DNA from: Nostoc sp. FACHB-110
Lineage (GTDB): Bacteria; Cyanobacteriota; Cyanobacteriia; Cyanobacteriales; Nostocaceae
Assembly (NCBI RefSeq): GCF_014697425.1
Contig: NZ_JACJRU010000021.1
Span: 1 to 64,000 of the forward strand
Direction of reading: 5' to 3'
DNA: 64,000 bases
Positions within the stretch are counted from its first letter, which is position 1, and each line of letters opens with the position of its first letter. A model generated the notes under the pieces. That model was given only the letters and a program-made list of their open reading frames with translations, ran no database searches and was not told where the DNA came from. Shown one piece after another: positions 51,892-60,491 of this stretch. Made by a program: the position numbers and the translations under genes.

Positions 51892-52914
51892 CTACCAACC
51901 TGTTGATGTACTCACGTTCTCTTTTGTAATCAACTTGGCCGGAATCAATATGTCGGGTGATTTGGGTTTTTTGCCATACAGGATGTCGTTGCCAACTTGA
52001 ACAGCTTTTGCCGTCATTCCTCTAGGATTTTGTGTAGCAGTTGCCGCATACAAGCTATCGTTAGAAGCGATCGCTTGGATTGCTTCTGGCGCACCGTCAA
52101 CTCCCACTATGAAAAAGTCTTTGCGTTTGGCTTGGTTGGCTGCTAAATCTACGCCTACGCCGCTAGGATCGTTAATCGCAAAGACAGCATCAATTTTGGG
52201 GAAAGTAACCAATAAGTCGCTCATCACCCTCAATCCGCCATCCCGGCTACCTTCGGCGTTCTGGTCTTTAGACAGGATTTTGATATTGGGATATTTAGCT
52301 AACACTTTCAAACAGCCATCTACTCGCTGAATTACCGAAGTGACTGGCGGCCCGTTAACTATCACCACATTGCCTTGACCTTTAAGGCGATCGGCTATAT
52401 ATTGACAGCTAATTTCTCCAGCTTGCACATTATTGGTGGTGACGGTAGCATCTACCTGTGCGTCTACGCCTGTGTCTACCGCAATCACAATCTTGCCTGC
52501 TTTCCTGGCTTGGTCAACAGCTGGTCTGATGCCTTTACTGTCAGCCGCATTGAGAATAATCACGTCAGTATCAGCCGCAACGAAGTTTTCAATTTGGTTA
52601 AATTGCTGGTTTAAGTCATAGCCACTAGAAACTACCGTTACTTTGACATCATTGCCCCCAATTTTTTTGGCTTCTTTCTCAGCACCCTGCGCCATGACAA
52701 CGAAAAAAGGGTTACTTAAATCGCCAAGCGTAACACCAACAGAGCGTAATTTCGCATCACCATTGGTGGTTTGTGTATTGATATCTGTAACGTTTTTTGT
52801 ATCAGTGTTAGTAGTGGCAGTATCGCCATCAGGAGAAATATTATTGCAGCTAACAAGAGTACCACTGATAATACTTAATAATGTTGCTGCGAACGCTTTT
52901 TTGTTCACATTCAT
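51892..52914 (-). CDS. frtA: Fructose ABC transporter, sugar-binding lipoprotein
   Basis: A 340-residue periplasmic binding protein of the ribose/galactose type. A signal with lipobox LVSCNN (Cys near residue 23) is followed by a Thr-rich linker (about 28-55). Two Rossmann-like lobes follow: VGVTLGDLSNPFFVVMAQGA (about 59-78), DVIILNAADSKGIRPAV, IVAVDTGVDAQVDATV, VVIVNGPPVTSVIQRVDG, FAINDPSGVGVDLA and FIVGVDGAPEAIQAI. It captures the sugar and hands it to FrtBC. The ATG is at 52912-52914. It is the promoter-proximal gene of a minus-strand unit frtA-frtB-frtC, possibly extended to glcP and oprB. Confidence 0.9.
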   Translation of the reverse strand: MNVNKKAFAATLLSIISGTLVSCNNISPDGDTATTNTDTKNVTDINTQTTNGDAKLRSVGVTLGDLSNPFFVVMAQGAEKEAKKIGGNDVKVTVVSSGYDLNQQFNQIENFVAADTDVIILNAADSKGIRPAVDQARKAGKIVIAVDTGVDAQVDATVTTNNVQAGEISCQYIADRLKGQGNVVIVNGPPVTSVIQRVDGCLKVLAKYPNIKILSKDQNAEGSRDGGLRVMSDLLVTFPKIDAVFAINDPSGVGVDLAANQAKRKDFFIVGVDGAPEAIQAIASNDSLYAATATQNPRGMTAKAVQVGNDILYGKKPKSPDILIPAKLITKENVSTSTGW

Positions 52915-53344
52915 TTACATTTTTAGGAAAAAACCGGAAAAAACCGAGATATGTGTAGAAAAATTAACTATATTAAAAGCCTCCCTATATATTGCCTTTA
53001 ATATCTGTCTAATGCCTTCTCCCAACGATAGATTTCACATAAGTCTGCTTGGAAGAAGTTTTCTTAGTAAGTAAAAATTCCTAGTCTTTGATCCCTGTCC
53101 TTTTTTTAATATGTTCTGGTTGGATAAGGTGTAGATATTATTCCCAAACTCATTCGCCTGAAATTGCCTCACAGTTAAGAATGTCAACTTTTTTGGATGT
53201 CTTTATCACTAAAAAGCCATTTACACAACAAACTTGATTTTTCTTAAAATTTGCATAATATTCCATCTCTCAATTCCTCACAATTGGTAGGGTGAAATTG
53301 ATTTTTCCAATTTCAGCAATGATGTTTTATGGTTGTTTAATTGG

Positions 53345-53364
53345 TTATGCACAGGTGTGCATAA
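53345..53364. promoter_or_regulatory. Probable FrtR operator 1
   Basis: TTATGCACAGGTGTGCATAA has 9-bp perfect arms (TTATGCACA/TGTGCATAA) around a 2-bp centre GG. This is the size and symmetry expected for a LacI-family dimer. It lies about 80-100 bp before frtR. Confidence 0.75.
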
Positions 53365-53380
53365 CTGATATTTTTTATAT

Positions 53381-53398
53381 TTGCACACCTGTGCATAA
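53381..53398. promoter_or_regulatory. Probable FrtR operator 2
   Basis: TTGCACACCTGTGCATAA shares the TGCACA/TGTGCA half-sites with operator 1, with centre CC. The two centres are 34 bp apart, so one repressor tetramer or two dimers could bind on nearly the same face of the helix. Confidence 0.75.
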
Positions 53399-53442
53399 AA
53401 TATGTGTTAATTTTATTTAAGTTACTTACAGCCAAGCTGAAA

Positions 53443-54519
53443 ATGAGTAAACGAAAGGTTTCGATTGAAGATATTGCGCGCAAAGCAGGCGTTTCTCACT
53501 CCACAGTTTCCCGTGCGTTACGAGATAGCCCACTGATTAGCTCGAAAGTGCGCGAGGAGATTAAAAAACTCGCGCAGGAGATGAACTATGTACCAAATGC
53601 GATCGCGCAGAGTTTACAAAATCAACGCACCTATACCGTTGGGGTAGTAGTCACTTCCATAGCAGATCCCTTTTTTGGTGAGCTTGTCGAGGGAATCGAA
53701 CAAGTAGCGCGACAAGCTAGCTTAAATGTCTTACTAAGTGCTTCACATGGAGACTTTGAGCAAGAATTAGCAGCTATTGAGAATTTTAATTATCGGCGCG
53801 TAGATGGCATTTTAATAGCAGACTCACGCATTAATAAAGAGTATACAAAGCAGTTAACACAATTAACTGTGCCAACAGTTTTAATTAACATCGCCACGGA
53901 AGAACTAGACAAAACATTTCACTCAGTCGCCCTAGACGATCGCTTGGGTGGTACTTTAGCTGTAGAACATCTGATCAATTTAGGACACACTTCTATTGGC
54001 TATCTGGGTGTAGGCGATGGTAGCAAAGCCGACAAACAGCGTTTAGAAGGATATCGTATTGCCCTAAATCAAGCAGGTATACCGCAAAATCCTCAATGGG
54101 TGATCATTCCAAATCAACACCCTGAAGCCATCAAAGATATTGATATTGGCAAAAAAATGCTATCTCAACTAGTCACAGCTGGAGTAACTGCTATCTTTTG
54201 CTACAACGATATGGTAGCAGTCGGCGCACTCTTAGCCTGTAGAGAACTAGGTATTTCCGTACCGCAAGATTTAAGCCTCGTAGGATTTGATAATATCGCC
54301 CTCAGCAGTTATGTTACGCCACCACTGACAACAGTCAGCCAACGAATGTTAGAGATGGGTCAGTTTGCTATGAATATGTTACTTGACTTATTTCAAGATA
54401 AACCTGTAGAGAATCTCCTTTTATCTCCTTTTTTAGTCACTAGGAGTAGTACAACAAAAGTTAGTAGATTAAAAAATTTTGCGTTAGCAAAGCTCCCTGA
54501 AAGTATCGAACTGAGGTAA
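53443..54519 (+). CDS. frtR: LacI-family transcriptional regulator of sugar transport
   Basis: A 358-residue LacI-type regulator from ATG 53443 (MSKRKVS). The N-terminal HTH and hinge are SIEDIARKAGVSHSTVSRALRDSP (about 5-28, key residues VSHSTVSRAL) and NYVPNAIAQSLQ. A periplasmic-binding-protein-like sensor follows: VGVVVTSIADPFFGELVEGIE (from about 64), RVDGILIADSR, LVGFDNIALSSYVTPPLTTV. It is divergent from frtA with two matching palindromes between them. In Anabaena variabilis FrtR represses frtABC, and fructose relieves this. The same mode is likely here. The first ATG-like start at 53404 would place the start inside the operator-proximal leader and is not used. Confidence 0.9.
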   Translation: MSKRKVSIEDIARKAGVSHSTVSRALRDSPLISSKVREEIKKLAQEMNYVPNAIAQSLQNQRTYTVGVVVTSIADPFFGELVEGIEQVARQASLNVLLSASHGDFEQELAAIENFNYRRVDGILIADSRINKEYTKQLTQLTVPTVLINIATEELDKTFHSVALDDRLGGTLAVEHLINLGHTSIGYLGVGDGSKADKQRLEGYRIALNQAGIPQNPQWVIIPNQHPEAIKDIDIGKKMLSQLVTAGVTAIFCYNDMVAVGALLACRELGISVPQDLSLVGFDNIALSSYVTPPLTTVSQRMLEMGQFAMNMLLDLFQDKPVENLLLSPFLVTRSSTTKVSRLKNFALAKLPESIELR

Positions 54520-54551
54520 ATCACCACTTAAGCTAAACCATTTTTTACATC

Positions 54552-54661
54552 ATATAGGAATCTTATTTGATTATTGAAATTAATTCATAGGGAGAGAACA
54601 AACAACAGCAAAGAATATAGGGATACTGAGTTTTTTACCCAATCAAATATGAGTCCTATAT
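54552..54661. repeat. MITE-like repeat, copy 1 (left of the TerB-like gene)
   Basis: A 110-bp unit whose ends ATATAGGAATCTTATTTGATT and AATCAAATATGAGTCCTATAT are inverted repeats with two mismatches in 21. The inner part has GGGATACTGAGTTTTTT. A second copy in the same orientation lies at 55356-55463, on the other side of the neighbouring gene. It is non-coding. Confidence 0.75.
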
Positions 54662-54821
54662 TTTTAGGTTGATAGATTTTTGACTAACTAGCTTAACTGT
54701 CTAAAAATGATTGCTTAACTGTCTTAAATGTCATTGTATTTTTGTGTTATTGCTGAGATAGTTAACTTTAAATTCCCACATAAATAGACATACAAACAAT
54801 TAGCGAATAAAAGGAAAATTC

Positions 54822-55304
54822 ATGTCTGATATCAAAAAGCTTGGTACATCTTGGATAATGAATTGGTTTTTTGGTTTTAACCAAACTCCGACAAACGAAG
54901 ATAGTCTCACTTATATGCAAGCTGTTTTATGTTGCGCCAAAGGAGATGGAGTGCTTTCACCAGAAGAAAAGAACTGGGCAATTGGATTTTGTGCATCTTG
55001 GGGAGTTGCAGACTGGGTAATCGAAGAACTACAAAAATATGAAGCAGATGAACCTATAGAAAAAGTCATTGCTCGTTCTCCGCAAGTGTCGATAGCACAA
55101 AGAGATATACTTCTATCGGCAATTTGGGTTTCTGCTGCTAATAAAGAATATAATCAAAAAGAAAAAACCAAGATTCGGAAAATGGCTGCTATTTTAGGAG
55201 TGAAAGAAGAGGTAGTAAAACAGTTAGAGCAGCTACAAAAAGAAGAATCATCTCTACGAAATAAACGCCTCAAGCTTTTATATCCTGAAAAAAGTCCTTA
55301 CTAA
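54822..55304 (+). CDS. TerB-like helical protein, hypothetical
   Basis: A 160-residue soluble protein, all helical by look. Residues 30-145 match the rhythm of TerB/DjlA-type domains: MQAVLCCAKGDGVLSPEEKNW near 32-52 (acidic DGxLSPEE turn), a middle helix pair, and DILLSAIWVSAANKEYNQKEK (about 93-113), a second such turn. TerB-like domains are linked to tellurite resistance and membrane or metal stress, but their biochemistry is unclear. AAAGGAAA before the ATG is a modest ribosome binding site. The gene is flanked on both sides by direct copies of a MITE-like repeat, so it sits in a potential small mobile or duplicated cassette. Confidence 0.6.
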   Translation: MSDIKKLGTSWIMNWFFGFNQTPTNEDSLTYMQAVLCCAKGDGVLSPEEKNWAIGFCASWGVADWVIEELQKYEADEPIEKVIARSPQVSIAQRDILLSAIWVSAANKEYNQKEKTKIRKMAAILGVKEEVVKQLEQLQKEESSLRNKRLKLLYPEKSPY

Positions 55305-55355
55305 GAATTCAATGTGAATGATTAGAGCTTGTTGTTAACAAATGATTTAGGATTG

Positions 55356-55463
55356 CTAGAGGAATCCAATTTGATTAATGAACATATTTGCTTAGGGAGG
55401 GAACAGTAAAAAAGGATTTATGGGTATACTGAGTTTTTTCAGAAATCAAATATGAGTCCTACA
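55356..55463. repeat. MITE-like repeat, copy 2 (right of the TerB-like gene)
   Basis: It shares with copy 1 the blocks TTTGATTA, TAGGGAG-GAACA, TACTGAGTTTTTT and AATCAAATATGAGTCCTA, in the same order and orientation. Its left end is more worn. Confidence 0.72.
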
Positions 55464-55502
55464 TATCAATAAAGTTCAGTTAAGGCAACAACTTAGACTG
55501 GT

Positions 55503-55544
55503 GTAGGTTGGGTGGAGGAACGGAACCCAACATTTACCCTAGTC
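55503..55544. repeat. Left half of a GTAGGTTGGG palindrome split by an IS
   Basis: TGTAGGTTGGGTGGAGGAAC and GGAACCCAACAT match the left arm of the intact copy at 15015-15090. The rest of the repeat resumes after the IS at 57580. Confidence 0.75.
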
Positions 55545-55673
55545 TCCGCACTTCAAAAAGTAGTATAAAAGTTACAAAATGCTGGCCAAAGAAGAGAGTA
55601 AAAATACTCACAAGCTCTGCACAGAAAAGATGAGACAATCAGAAAGTTAAAAAATATATGAAACTACAAAAAA

Positions 55674-57354
55674 TTGTCAGCAACATCAGAGATAAAAATT
55701 AAAAATATCGACCATTTAGGAATAGTAGCTGGGTTGATTGATGAAATCGGAATAGTTGAAATAATCAACAATAAATTAGGAATAGATAAAAGAGAAAAAA
55801 TCTCATCAGGAACAGTAGTAAAAGCGATACTACTCAATGGATTAGGATTCGTCTCCAAACCTTTATATTTGTTTAGCCAGTTTTTTGAAGACAAAGCCAT
55901 AGAGAAATTATTGGGTTCAAGAGTAAGACATGAGTATATAAATGACGATAAATTGGGAAGAGTGATGGATGAGCTATATAAATATGGGCTAAATAATTTA
56001 TTCATCGAAATAGGATTAGGCATTATTAAAAAATTTCAGATAAAGACAGAATATTCTCATCTAGATGCCACATCATTTCACCTACATGGAGAATACAAAA
56101 GTGAAATAAATCAAGAAAAATCAGCAGAAATAATCAAAGAAAGACCAATAATTATTACGAAAGGATATTCTCGTGACCCTTCGGGTTCGCCAGTCGCTCA
56201 TGGGGGAAACCCCCAAGACCGCGCTGGCTCACCATAGACCAGATTTGAAACAATGTGTTTTAGATTTAATCACAACCAGTGATGGGGAGATACCATTACT
56301 GATGCGAGTTGGAGATGGAAATGAAGCAGATAAAGCTGTATTTGGCAGAATACTAGTAGAGTTTAAAAACCAAATAAATTTTGACAGTATCATGGTTTGT
56401 GATAGTGCATTATATAGTCAAGAGAATCTGAAGTTAATTGAGAATTTAAAATGGATAACTAGAGTACCAATGACGATAAAAAGAGCTAAAGAGTTAGTAC
56501 AGTCGATAGAGATACAAGAGATAGATGCAGAAGAAAAAGAAAAAAGAGCAGCCCTAAATTTATCTGGATACAAGTGGAAATCAGAAATAGTTAATTATGG
56601 TGGAATCAAACAAACTTGGCTAATAGTAGAAAGTAAAAAAAGACAAGAAAGTGATTTAAAGAAGCTAGAGAAAAAGATAAAAACGGAAAAAAGTAAAGTT
56701 GAAAAGCTGCTCAAAGAACTAAAAAGAGAAGATTTTGAAAGTCCAGAACAAGCTCGATATAAACTAAAAGGCATAAACAAGAAACTAAATCTATTTGAAA
56801 TCAAAGAAATTCAACTTTTTGAAAGCAAATCAAAAGATAATAAAACTATTTATAAAATGGAAGGATTAGAGTACCAAAAAACAGAGGAGATAGCAATAAT
56901 CAGTCAAGAAGCAGGAAGATTTATCTTAGCAACTAACTTAGTTGATGATGAGAAGTTAAAACCAGAAGAAATTATTACAAATTATAAAAATCAACAGTCT
57001 TGTGAAAGAGGATTTAGATTTCTGAAAGACCCTTTATTTTTTACCGATAGTTTCTTCGTGGAAAATCCAGAAAGAATTGAAACGATGTTATTTTTAATGT
57101 CTTTGTGCCTGTTGGTTTATAATCTTGGTCAGAGGGAACTGAGAAATAGCTTAAAAAGAGCCAAAGTTGGAGTCAAAAATCAACTAGGTAAATTAACAAG
57201 CAGTCCCACACTTAGATGGATATTTCAATGTTTTCAAGGGATTCATCTTTTGACTTTAGATGGAGTTGAGCAAATTGTTAATTTAACAGAATCACGCCAT
57301 TTTATTTTGAACTTTTTGCCATCCTCTTGTCAAAAATACTATCTAATCTCTTAA
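55674..57354 (+). pseudogene. IS1634-family DDE transposase, frameshifted by a repeat insertion
   Basis: The transposase is complete except for one break. The first frame (55674-56178) has the first catalytic Asp in HLDATSFHLHGEY. After the insert, the second frame (from about 56234) resumes with HRPDLKQCVLDL, the second Asp in MVCDSALYSQENL, a coiled region (about 56640-56830), and the Glu in QQSCERGFRFLKDPLFF, ending at 57354. Removing 55 bp would join SRD to HRPDLKQ and restore one frame of about 540 residues, a normal length. The start is taken as TTG 55674. As it stands the protein ends 19 codons into the insert. Confidence 0.9.
56179..56233. repeat. 55-bp dispersed repeat inserted in the transposase gene
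   Basis: It contains CATGGGGGAAACCCCCAAG, with CGCCAGTCGCT and CCGCGCTGGCTCACC arms. Its reverse complement (GAGCCAGCGCGG ... GCGACTGGCG) belongs to the GGGCGGGTTCCC family seen at 6384 and 40668. ACC occurs at both borders (56176-56178 and 56231-56233), possibly a 3-bp target duplication. Confidence 0.82.
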
Positions 57355-57579
57355 GAAAAAAAACAATAACAATACAATAATAATTTATCAATATCTGACG
57401 AGAAAATTAATCGTCCCTGTAATTTTTATGGCTGAGATAAATTATTTTGATTATAAAATAATTTATCTCAGATTATTTCTTTTCAAAATTAGATTTTTTG
57501 ATTGTACTTATCTTAATTATCTTGATTTTTTGCGTTTTTATTAGCTGTAATCTCTTTGTGCTTCAATTTGAAGTGCGGA

Positions 57580-57633
57580 ATGTGGGATTTACGCATACTT
57601 TGTTGGGTTACGCTATCGCTACACCCAACCTAC
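57580..57633. repeat. Right half of the split GTAGGTTGGG palindrome
   Basis: ACGCATACTTTGTTGGGTTA and CGCTATCGC followed by ACACCCAACCTAC match the right arm of the copy at 15015-15090. Together with 55503-55544 it makes one interrupted repeat. Confidence 0.78.
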
Positions 57634-57683
57634 TATTCTCTTAACTGAACCATATTGTCCTATATATAAATACGTAACCCTAA

Positions 57684-57720
57684 ATAAAAAAATGGGATAA
57701 TTCCGTTCAGAATTATCCCA
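57684..57720 (-). terminator. Intrinsic terminator of ftsH
   Basis: On the minus strand, TGGGATAATTC / GAATTATCCCA form a perfect 11-bp stem, followed by a run of seven T. It starts 33 bp after the ftsH stop. Confidence 0.88.
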
Positions 57721-57752
57721 AGTCTAGAGTTTAAATTTTCACCACAATTGAT

Positions 57753-59591
57753 TTAAGCAAAGGCGGCGGTTTTTACGTCGTTATTTGCGAGAATTTCTTG
57801 CAATTCTTCAGCATCTACGGTTTCTTTATCAACTAGCATTTGTGCTATTTGATCGAGAATGTGGCGGTTGTTAACTAATACTTCCTTAGCGCGGTTGTAA
57901 GCTGTATCTACCAGTTTACGAACTTCTTCATCAATGGCAGCAGCAGTTTCTTCCGAAAAGTCGCGCTCTGACATGATATCGCGGCCGAGGAACATATTGC
58001 CTTGTTGACGACCGAGGGCAACTGGGCCTAGTCTGTCGCTCATCCCAAAGCGTGTTATCATCTGGCGAGCAACTCTCGCTACCTGTTGCAGGTCGTTAGA
58101 AGCACCTGTGGTGACTTCTTCTTCACCAAAGATGATTTCTTCAGCTAGACGACCACCTAAGGCCACAGCCATCTGATTTTCAAGATAGGCGCGGCTATAT
58201 AAACCAGTGTCCATCCGGTCTTCGCTGGGGGTGAACCAAGTTAAACCACCTGCACGACCGCGAGGAATAATGCTAATTTTCTGTACGGGGTCATAGTCGG
58301 GCATTAATGCACCAACTAAGGCGTGACCAGCTTCGTGATAAGCTACCAAGGTTTTGCGTTTTTCGCTCATTACCCGGTCTTTCTTTTCTGGGCCAGCTAA
58401 CACGCGATCGATGGCATCATTAATTTCATCCATCGAAATTTCAGTTAAGTTGCGACGCGCTGCCAAAATTGCCGCTTCATTCAGCAGGTTAGATAAATCT
58501 GCACCAGTAAAACCAGGAGTCCGACGGGCAATTTTATCTAAGTCTACATCTTTGGCTAAGGTTTTGCCACGCGCATGAACTTTGAGGATTTCGCTGCGGC
58601 CAGAGTAGTCGGGGCGGTCAACCACAACTTGACGGTCGAAGCGACCAGGACGTAATAACGCTGCGTCTAGTACGTCGGGACGGTTGGTAGCGGCAATAAT
58701 AATGATGCCTGTGTTACCTTCAAAACCATCCATTTCGGTGAGTAACTGGTTGAGGGTCTGTTCCCGTTCGTCGTTACCACCACCTAAACCTGCACCCCGT
58801 TGACGACCTACTGCGTCAATTTCATCGATGAAGACGATACAAGGAGCGTTTGATTTAGCTTGTTCAAATAAGTCGCGGACGCGGGAAGCACCCACACCAA
58901 CGAACATTTCTACGAATTCGGAACCGGAGATGGAGAAGAAAGGTACACCTGCTTCACCAGCAACAGCACGAGCAAGGAGAGTTTTACCTGTACCTGGAGG
59001 GCCAACTAATAGTACACCTTTAGGAATTTTTGCACCGACGGCGGTGAAGCGATCGGCATTTTTAAGAAAGTCTACGACTTCATTTAACTCCAGTTTGGCT
59101 TGGTCAATCCCAGCAACGTCACCGAATGTTACTTGGGTTTGCGGTTCCATTTGCACTCTGGCTTTAGATTTGCCAAAGTTCATGGCTTGGCTACCGGGGC
59201 CATTTTGGGCGCGGCGCAGCAAGAAAAATAAACCAACTAGAAGCAATACAGGGAAGAATAAGCTGCTTAATGCCTTAAACCAAAAACCTTCGTCGGTTTG
59301 GGGCAGAACTGAAATATCAACACCTTTAGAGGCAAGATTATTAACTAGGTCAGGATCGTTGACTAAGTTGACGACTTTTTTCGTACCGTCTCTAGATGTC
59401 ACAAGAGCAGTAGACCGATCTGCACTTAAGCTAACTTTATCTACTCGGCCTTTGTCAACTTCTTGCATAAATTGACTGTAGCGCCATGTTTCTCTGCTTT
59501 GTGGTTGTTTGTCAAAGAATGCTGTTCCTAGCGCAATGACAACAATAAATAGCAGTGCGTACAGCCCAGCATTTCTCCATCTTTTATTCAC
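57753..59591 (-). CDS. ftsH: ATP-dependent zinc metalloprotease FtsH
   Basis: A 612-residue membrane protease of the usual length. TM1 is near residues 9-25 and TM2 near 108-126 (LFFPVLLLVGLFFLL), with a periplasmic domain between. The AAA+ part has Walker A GPPGTGKTLLARA (about 198), Walker B IVFIDEIDAVGRQR and the SRH NRPDVLDAALLRPGRFDRQ. The zinc site is HEAGH (about 419). FtsH degrades damaged membrane proteins, including photosystem II D1 in some isoforms. The N-terminus (MNKRWRNAGLYALL) resembles that of the FtsH1-type isoform of Synechocystis more than FtsH2. The start is GTG at 59589-59591, with GGAGGA about 10 bases upstream. A good terminator follows. Confidence 0.96.
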   Translation of the reverse strand: MNKRWRNAGLYALLFIVVIALGTAFFDKQPQSRETWRYSQFMQEVDKGRVDKVSLSADRSTALVTSRDGTKKVVNLVNDPDLVNNLASKGVDISVLPQTDEGFWFKALSSLFFPVLLLVGLFFLLRRAQNGPGSQAMNFGKSKARVQMEPQTQVTFGDVAGIDQAKLELNEVVDFLKNADRFTAVGAKIPKGVLLVGPPGTGKTLLARAVAGEAGVPFFSISGSEFVEMFVGVGASRVRDLFEQAKSNAPCIVFIDEIDAVGRQRGAGLGGGNDEREQTLNQLLTEMDGFEGNTGIIIIAATNRPDVLDAALLRPGRFDRQVVVDRPDYSGRSEILKVHARGKTLAKDVDLDKIARRTPGFTGADLSNLLNEAAILAARRNLTEISMDEINDAIDRVLAGPEKKDRVMSEKRKTLVAYHEAGHALVGALMPDYDPVQKISIIPRGRAGGLTWFTPSEDRMDTGLYSRAYLENQMAVALGGRLAEEIIFGEEEVTTGASNDLQQVARVARQMITRFGMSDRLGPVALGRQQGNMFLGRDIMSERDFSEETAAAIDEEVRKLVDTAYNRAKEVLVNNRHILDQIAQMLVDKETVDAEELQEILANNDVKTAAFA

Positions 59592-59669
59592 TGAGGTCTA
59601 TCCTCCTGTATTTTTTGTGCTTTCGCGGAGCGTCTCAATTGAGAGGGCGTTATTAAGAATTATGTTAAC

Positions 59670-60491
59670 TTATCTTAAGGTATAACAAAATGAACCGCCT
59701 GTCATGTTAAAAAGCCTCCTAATTTCCTGAAAATTCGTATGGTAGGGATTATATTGTAGCGACCCTGAAGTTTGCTCAACAGTATGAATCGGGATAATTT
59801 CAACCACACTATTAGTGTAGGCGATCGCGTCAAAACCCGTGACAAGCTCTGGTGTCCAAGGTTCTTCGCACACCTGTATTTGCTGATGTTGCAGCCATTT
59901 GAGGATGGTTGAGCGCGTAATTCCGGGTAAAATCCCTACTTCTAAGGGCGGTGTCCACCAACGCTCATTTCGCCATCCCCAAAGATTACCCGTAGAAGTT
60001 TCTAACCAATTACCCGCAACATCAACTAAAATCGCTTCTTGGGCAGCTAAACTTTGTACACTAGCTTTAGCTAACCAAGCACTGAGATAATTCCCAGTTT
60101 TATGAGAAGGCAGGTTGCGCGAAAATTCCGATTCGGATATGGCACATTTGACCCCGTGTTGTTGTTTTTCGGCTAAATCTGGGGGTAAATTTCTGCCAAT
60201 TATCCACTCTCTGCCATCGGGAAACAAGGCAATTCTCAAAACTGGGAAATGACTAGATAGGATTTGTGCGCCTTGATAGATTCTGTTCCAGTCTGGTTGC
60301 GACCAAGCAAAAGTTTGGATGCTGGAGTTGAGGCGATCGCAATGAGCCTGCCAGTTAGTTAAACTACTATCGAGAGAATTTTGATAAATCCGCAGTGTAG
60401 TAAACACCGTAGCCCCATAAAGCAAGCCCGGATCGTTAATATCTAATTCCAGCGTTTGGGACTGGATTAATTTGCCGTTATACCAATAAAT
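59670..60491 (-). CDS. Class IV PLP-dependent enzyme (aminodeoxychorismate lyase / branched-chain aminotransferase type), apparent ATT start
   Basis: The fold is that of class IV PLP enzymes: an N-terminal WYNGKLIQSQTLELDINDPG and LLYGATVFTTLR, the Lys region SHKTGNYLSAWLAKA (PLP lysine), ILVDVAGNWLETSTGNLWG with the phosphate-binding ETSTGN, and GILPGITRSTIL. PabC-type lyases release 4-aminobenzoate for folate, while the related transaminases act on branched-chain amino acids. Sequence alone favours PabC-like. The conserved N-terminus extends 22 codons upstream of the first ordinary start (TTG at 60425) to a stop at about 60512, and the codon where ATG is expected, just before YWYNG, is ATT (60489-60491). 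The start is thus unusual. It is 79 bp from ftsH on the same strand. Confidence 0.78.
   Translation of the reverse strand: MYWYNGKLIQSQTLELDINDPGLLYGATVFTTLRIYQNSLDSSLTNWQAHCDRLNSSIQTFAWSQPDWNRIYQGAQILSSHFPVLRIALFPDGREWIIGRNLPPDLAEKQQHGVKCAISESEFSRNLPSHKTGNYLSAWLAKASVQSLAAQEAILVDVAGNWLETSTGNLWGWRNERWWTPPLEVGILPGITRSTILKWLQHQQIQVCEEPWTPELVTGFDAIAYTNSVVEIIPIHTVEQTSGSLQYNPYHTNFQEIRRLFNMTGGSFCYTLR

Larger units (their letters stand above)
52915..53442. promoter_or_regulatory. frtA-frtR divergent regulatory region
   Basis: 528 bp between the divergent frtA and frtR. Two palindromic operators lie near frtR (53345-53364 and 53381-53398). The part next to frtA has an AT-rich stretch at 52915-53010, and the frtA promoter could lie anywhere up to the operators. 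No other gene is supported. Confidence 0.6.
55545..57579 (+). mobile_element. IS1634-type insertion sequence, about 2.0 kb, inactivated
   Basis: Perfect 13-bp terminal inverted repeats TCCGCACTTCAAA (55545-55557) / TTTGAAGTGCGGA (57567-57579). They enclose a single transposase frame on the plus strand, broken by a 55-bp repeat at 56179-56233. The element is inserted inside a palindromic repeat whose halves lie on each side. No clear target duplication was found, so the true ends might extend a few bases outward. Confidence 0.82.
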
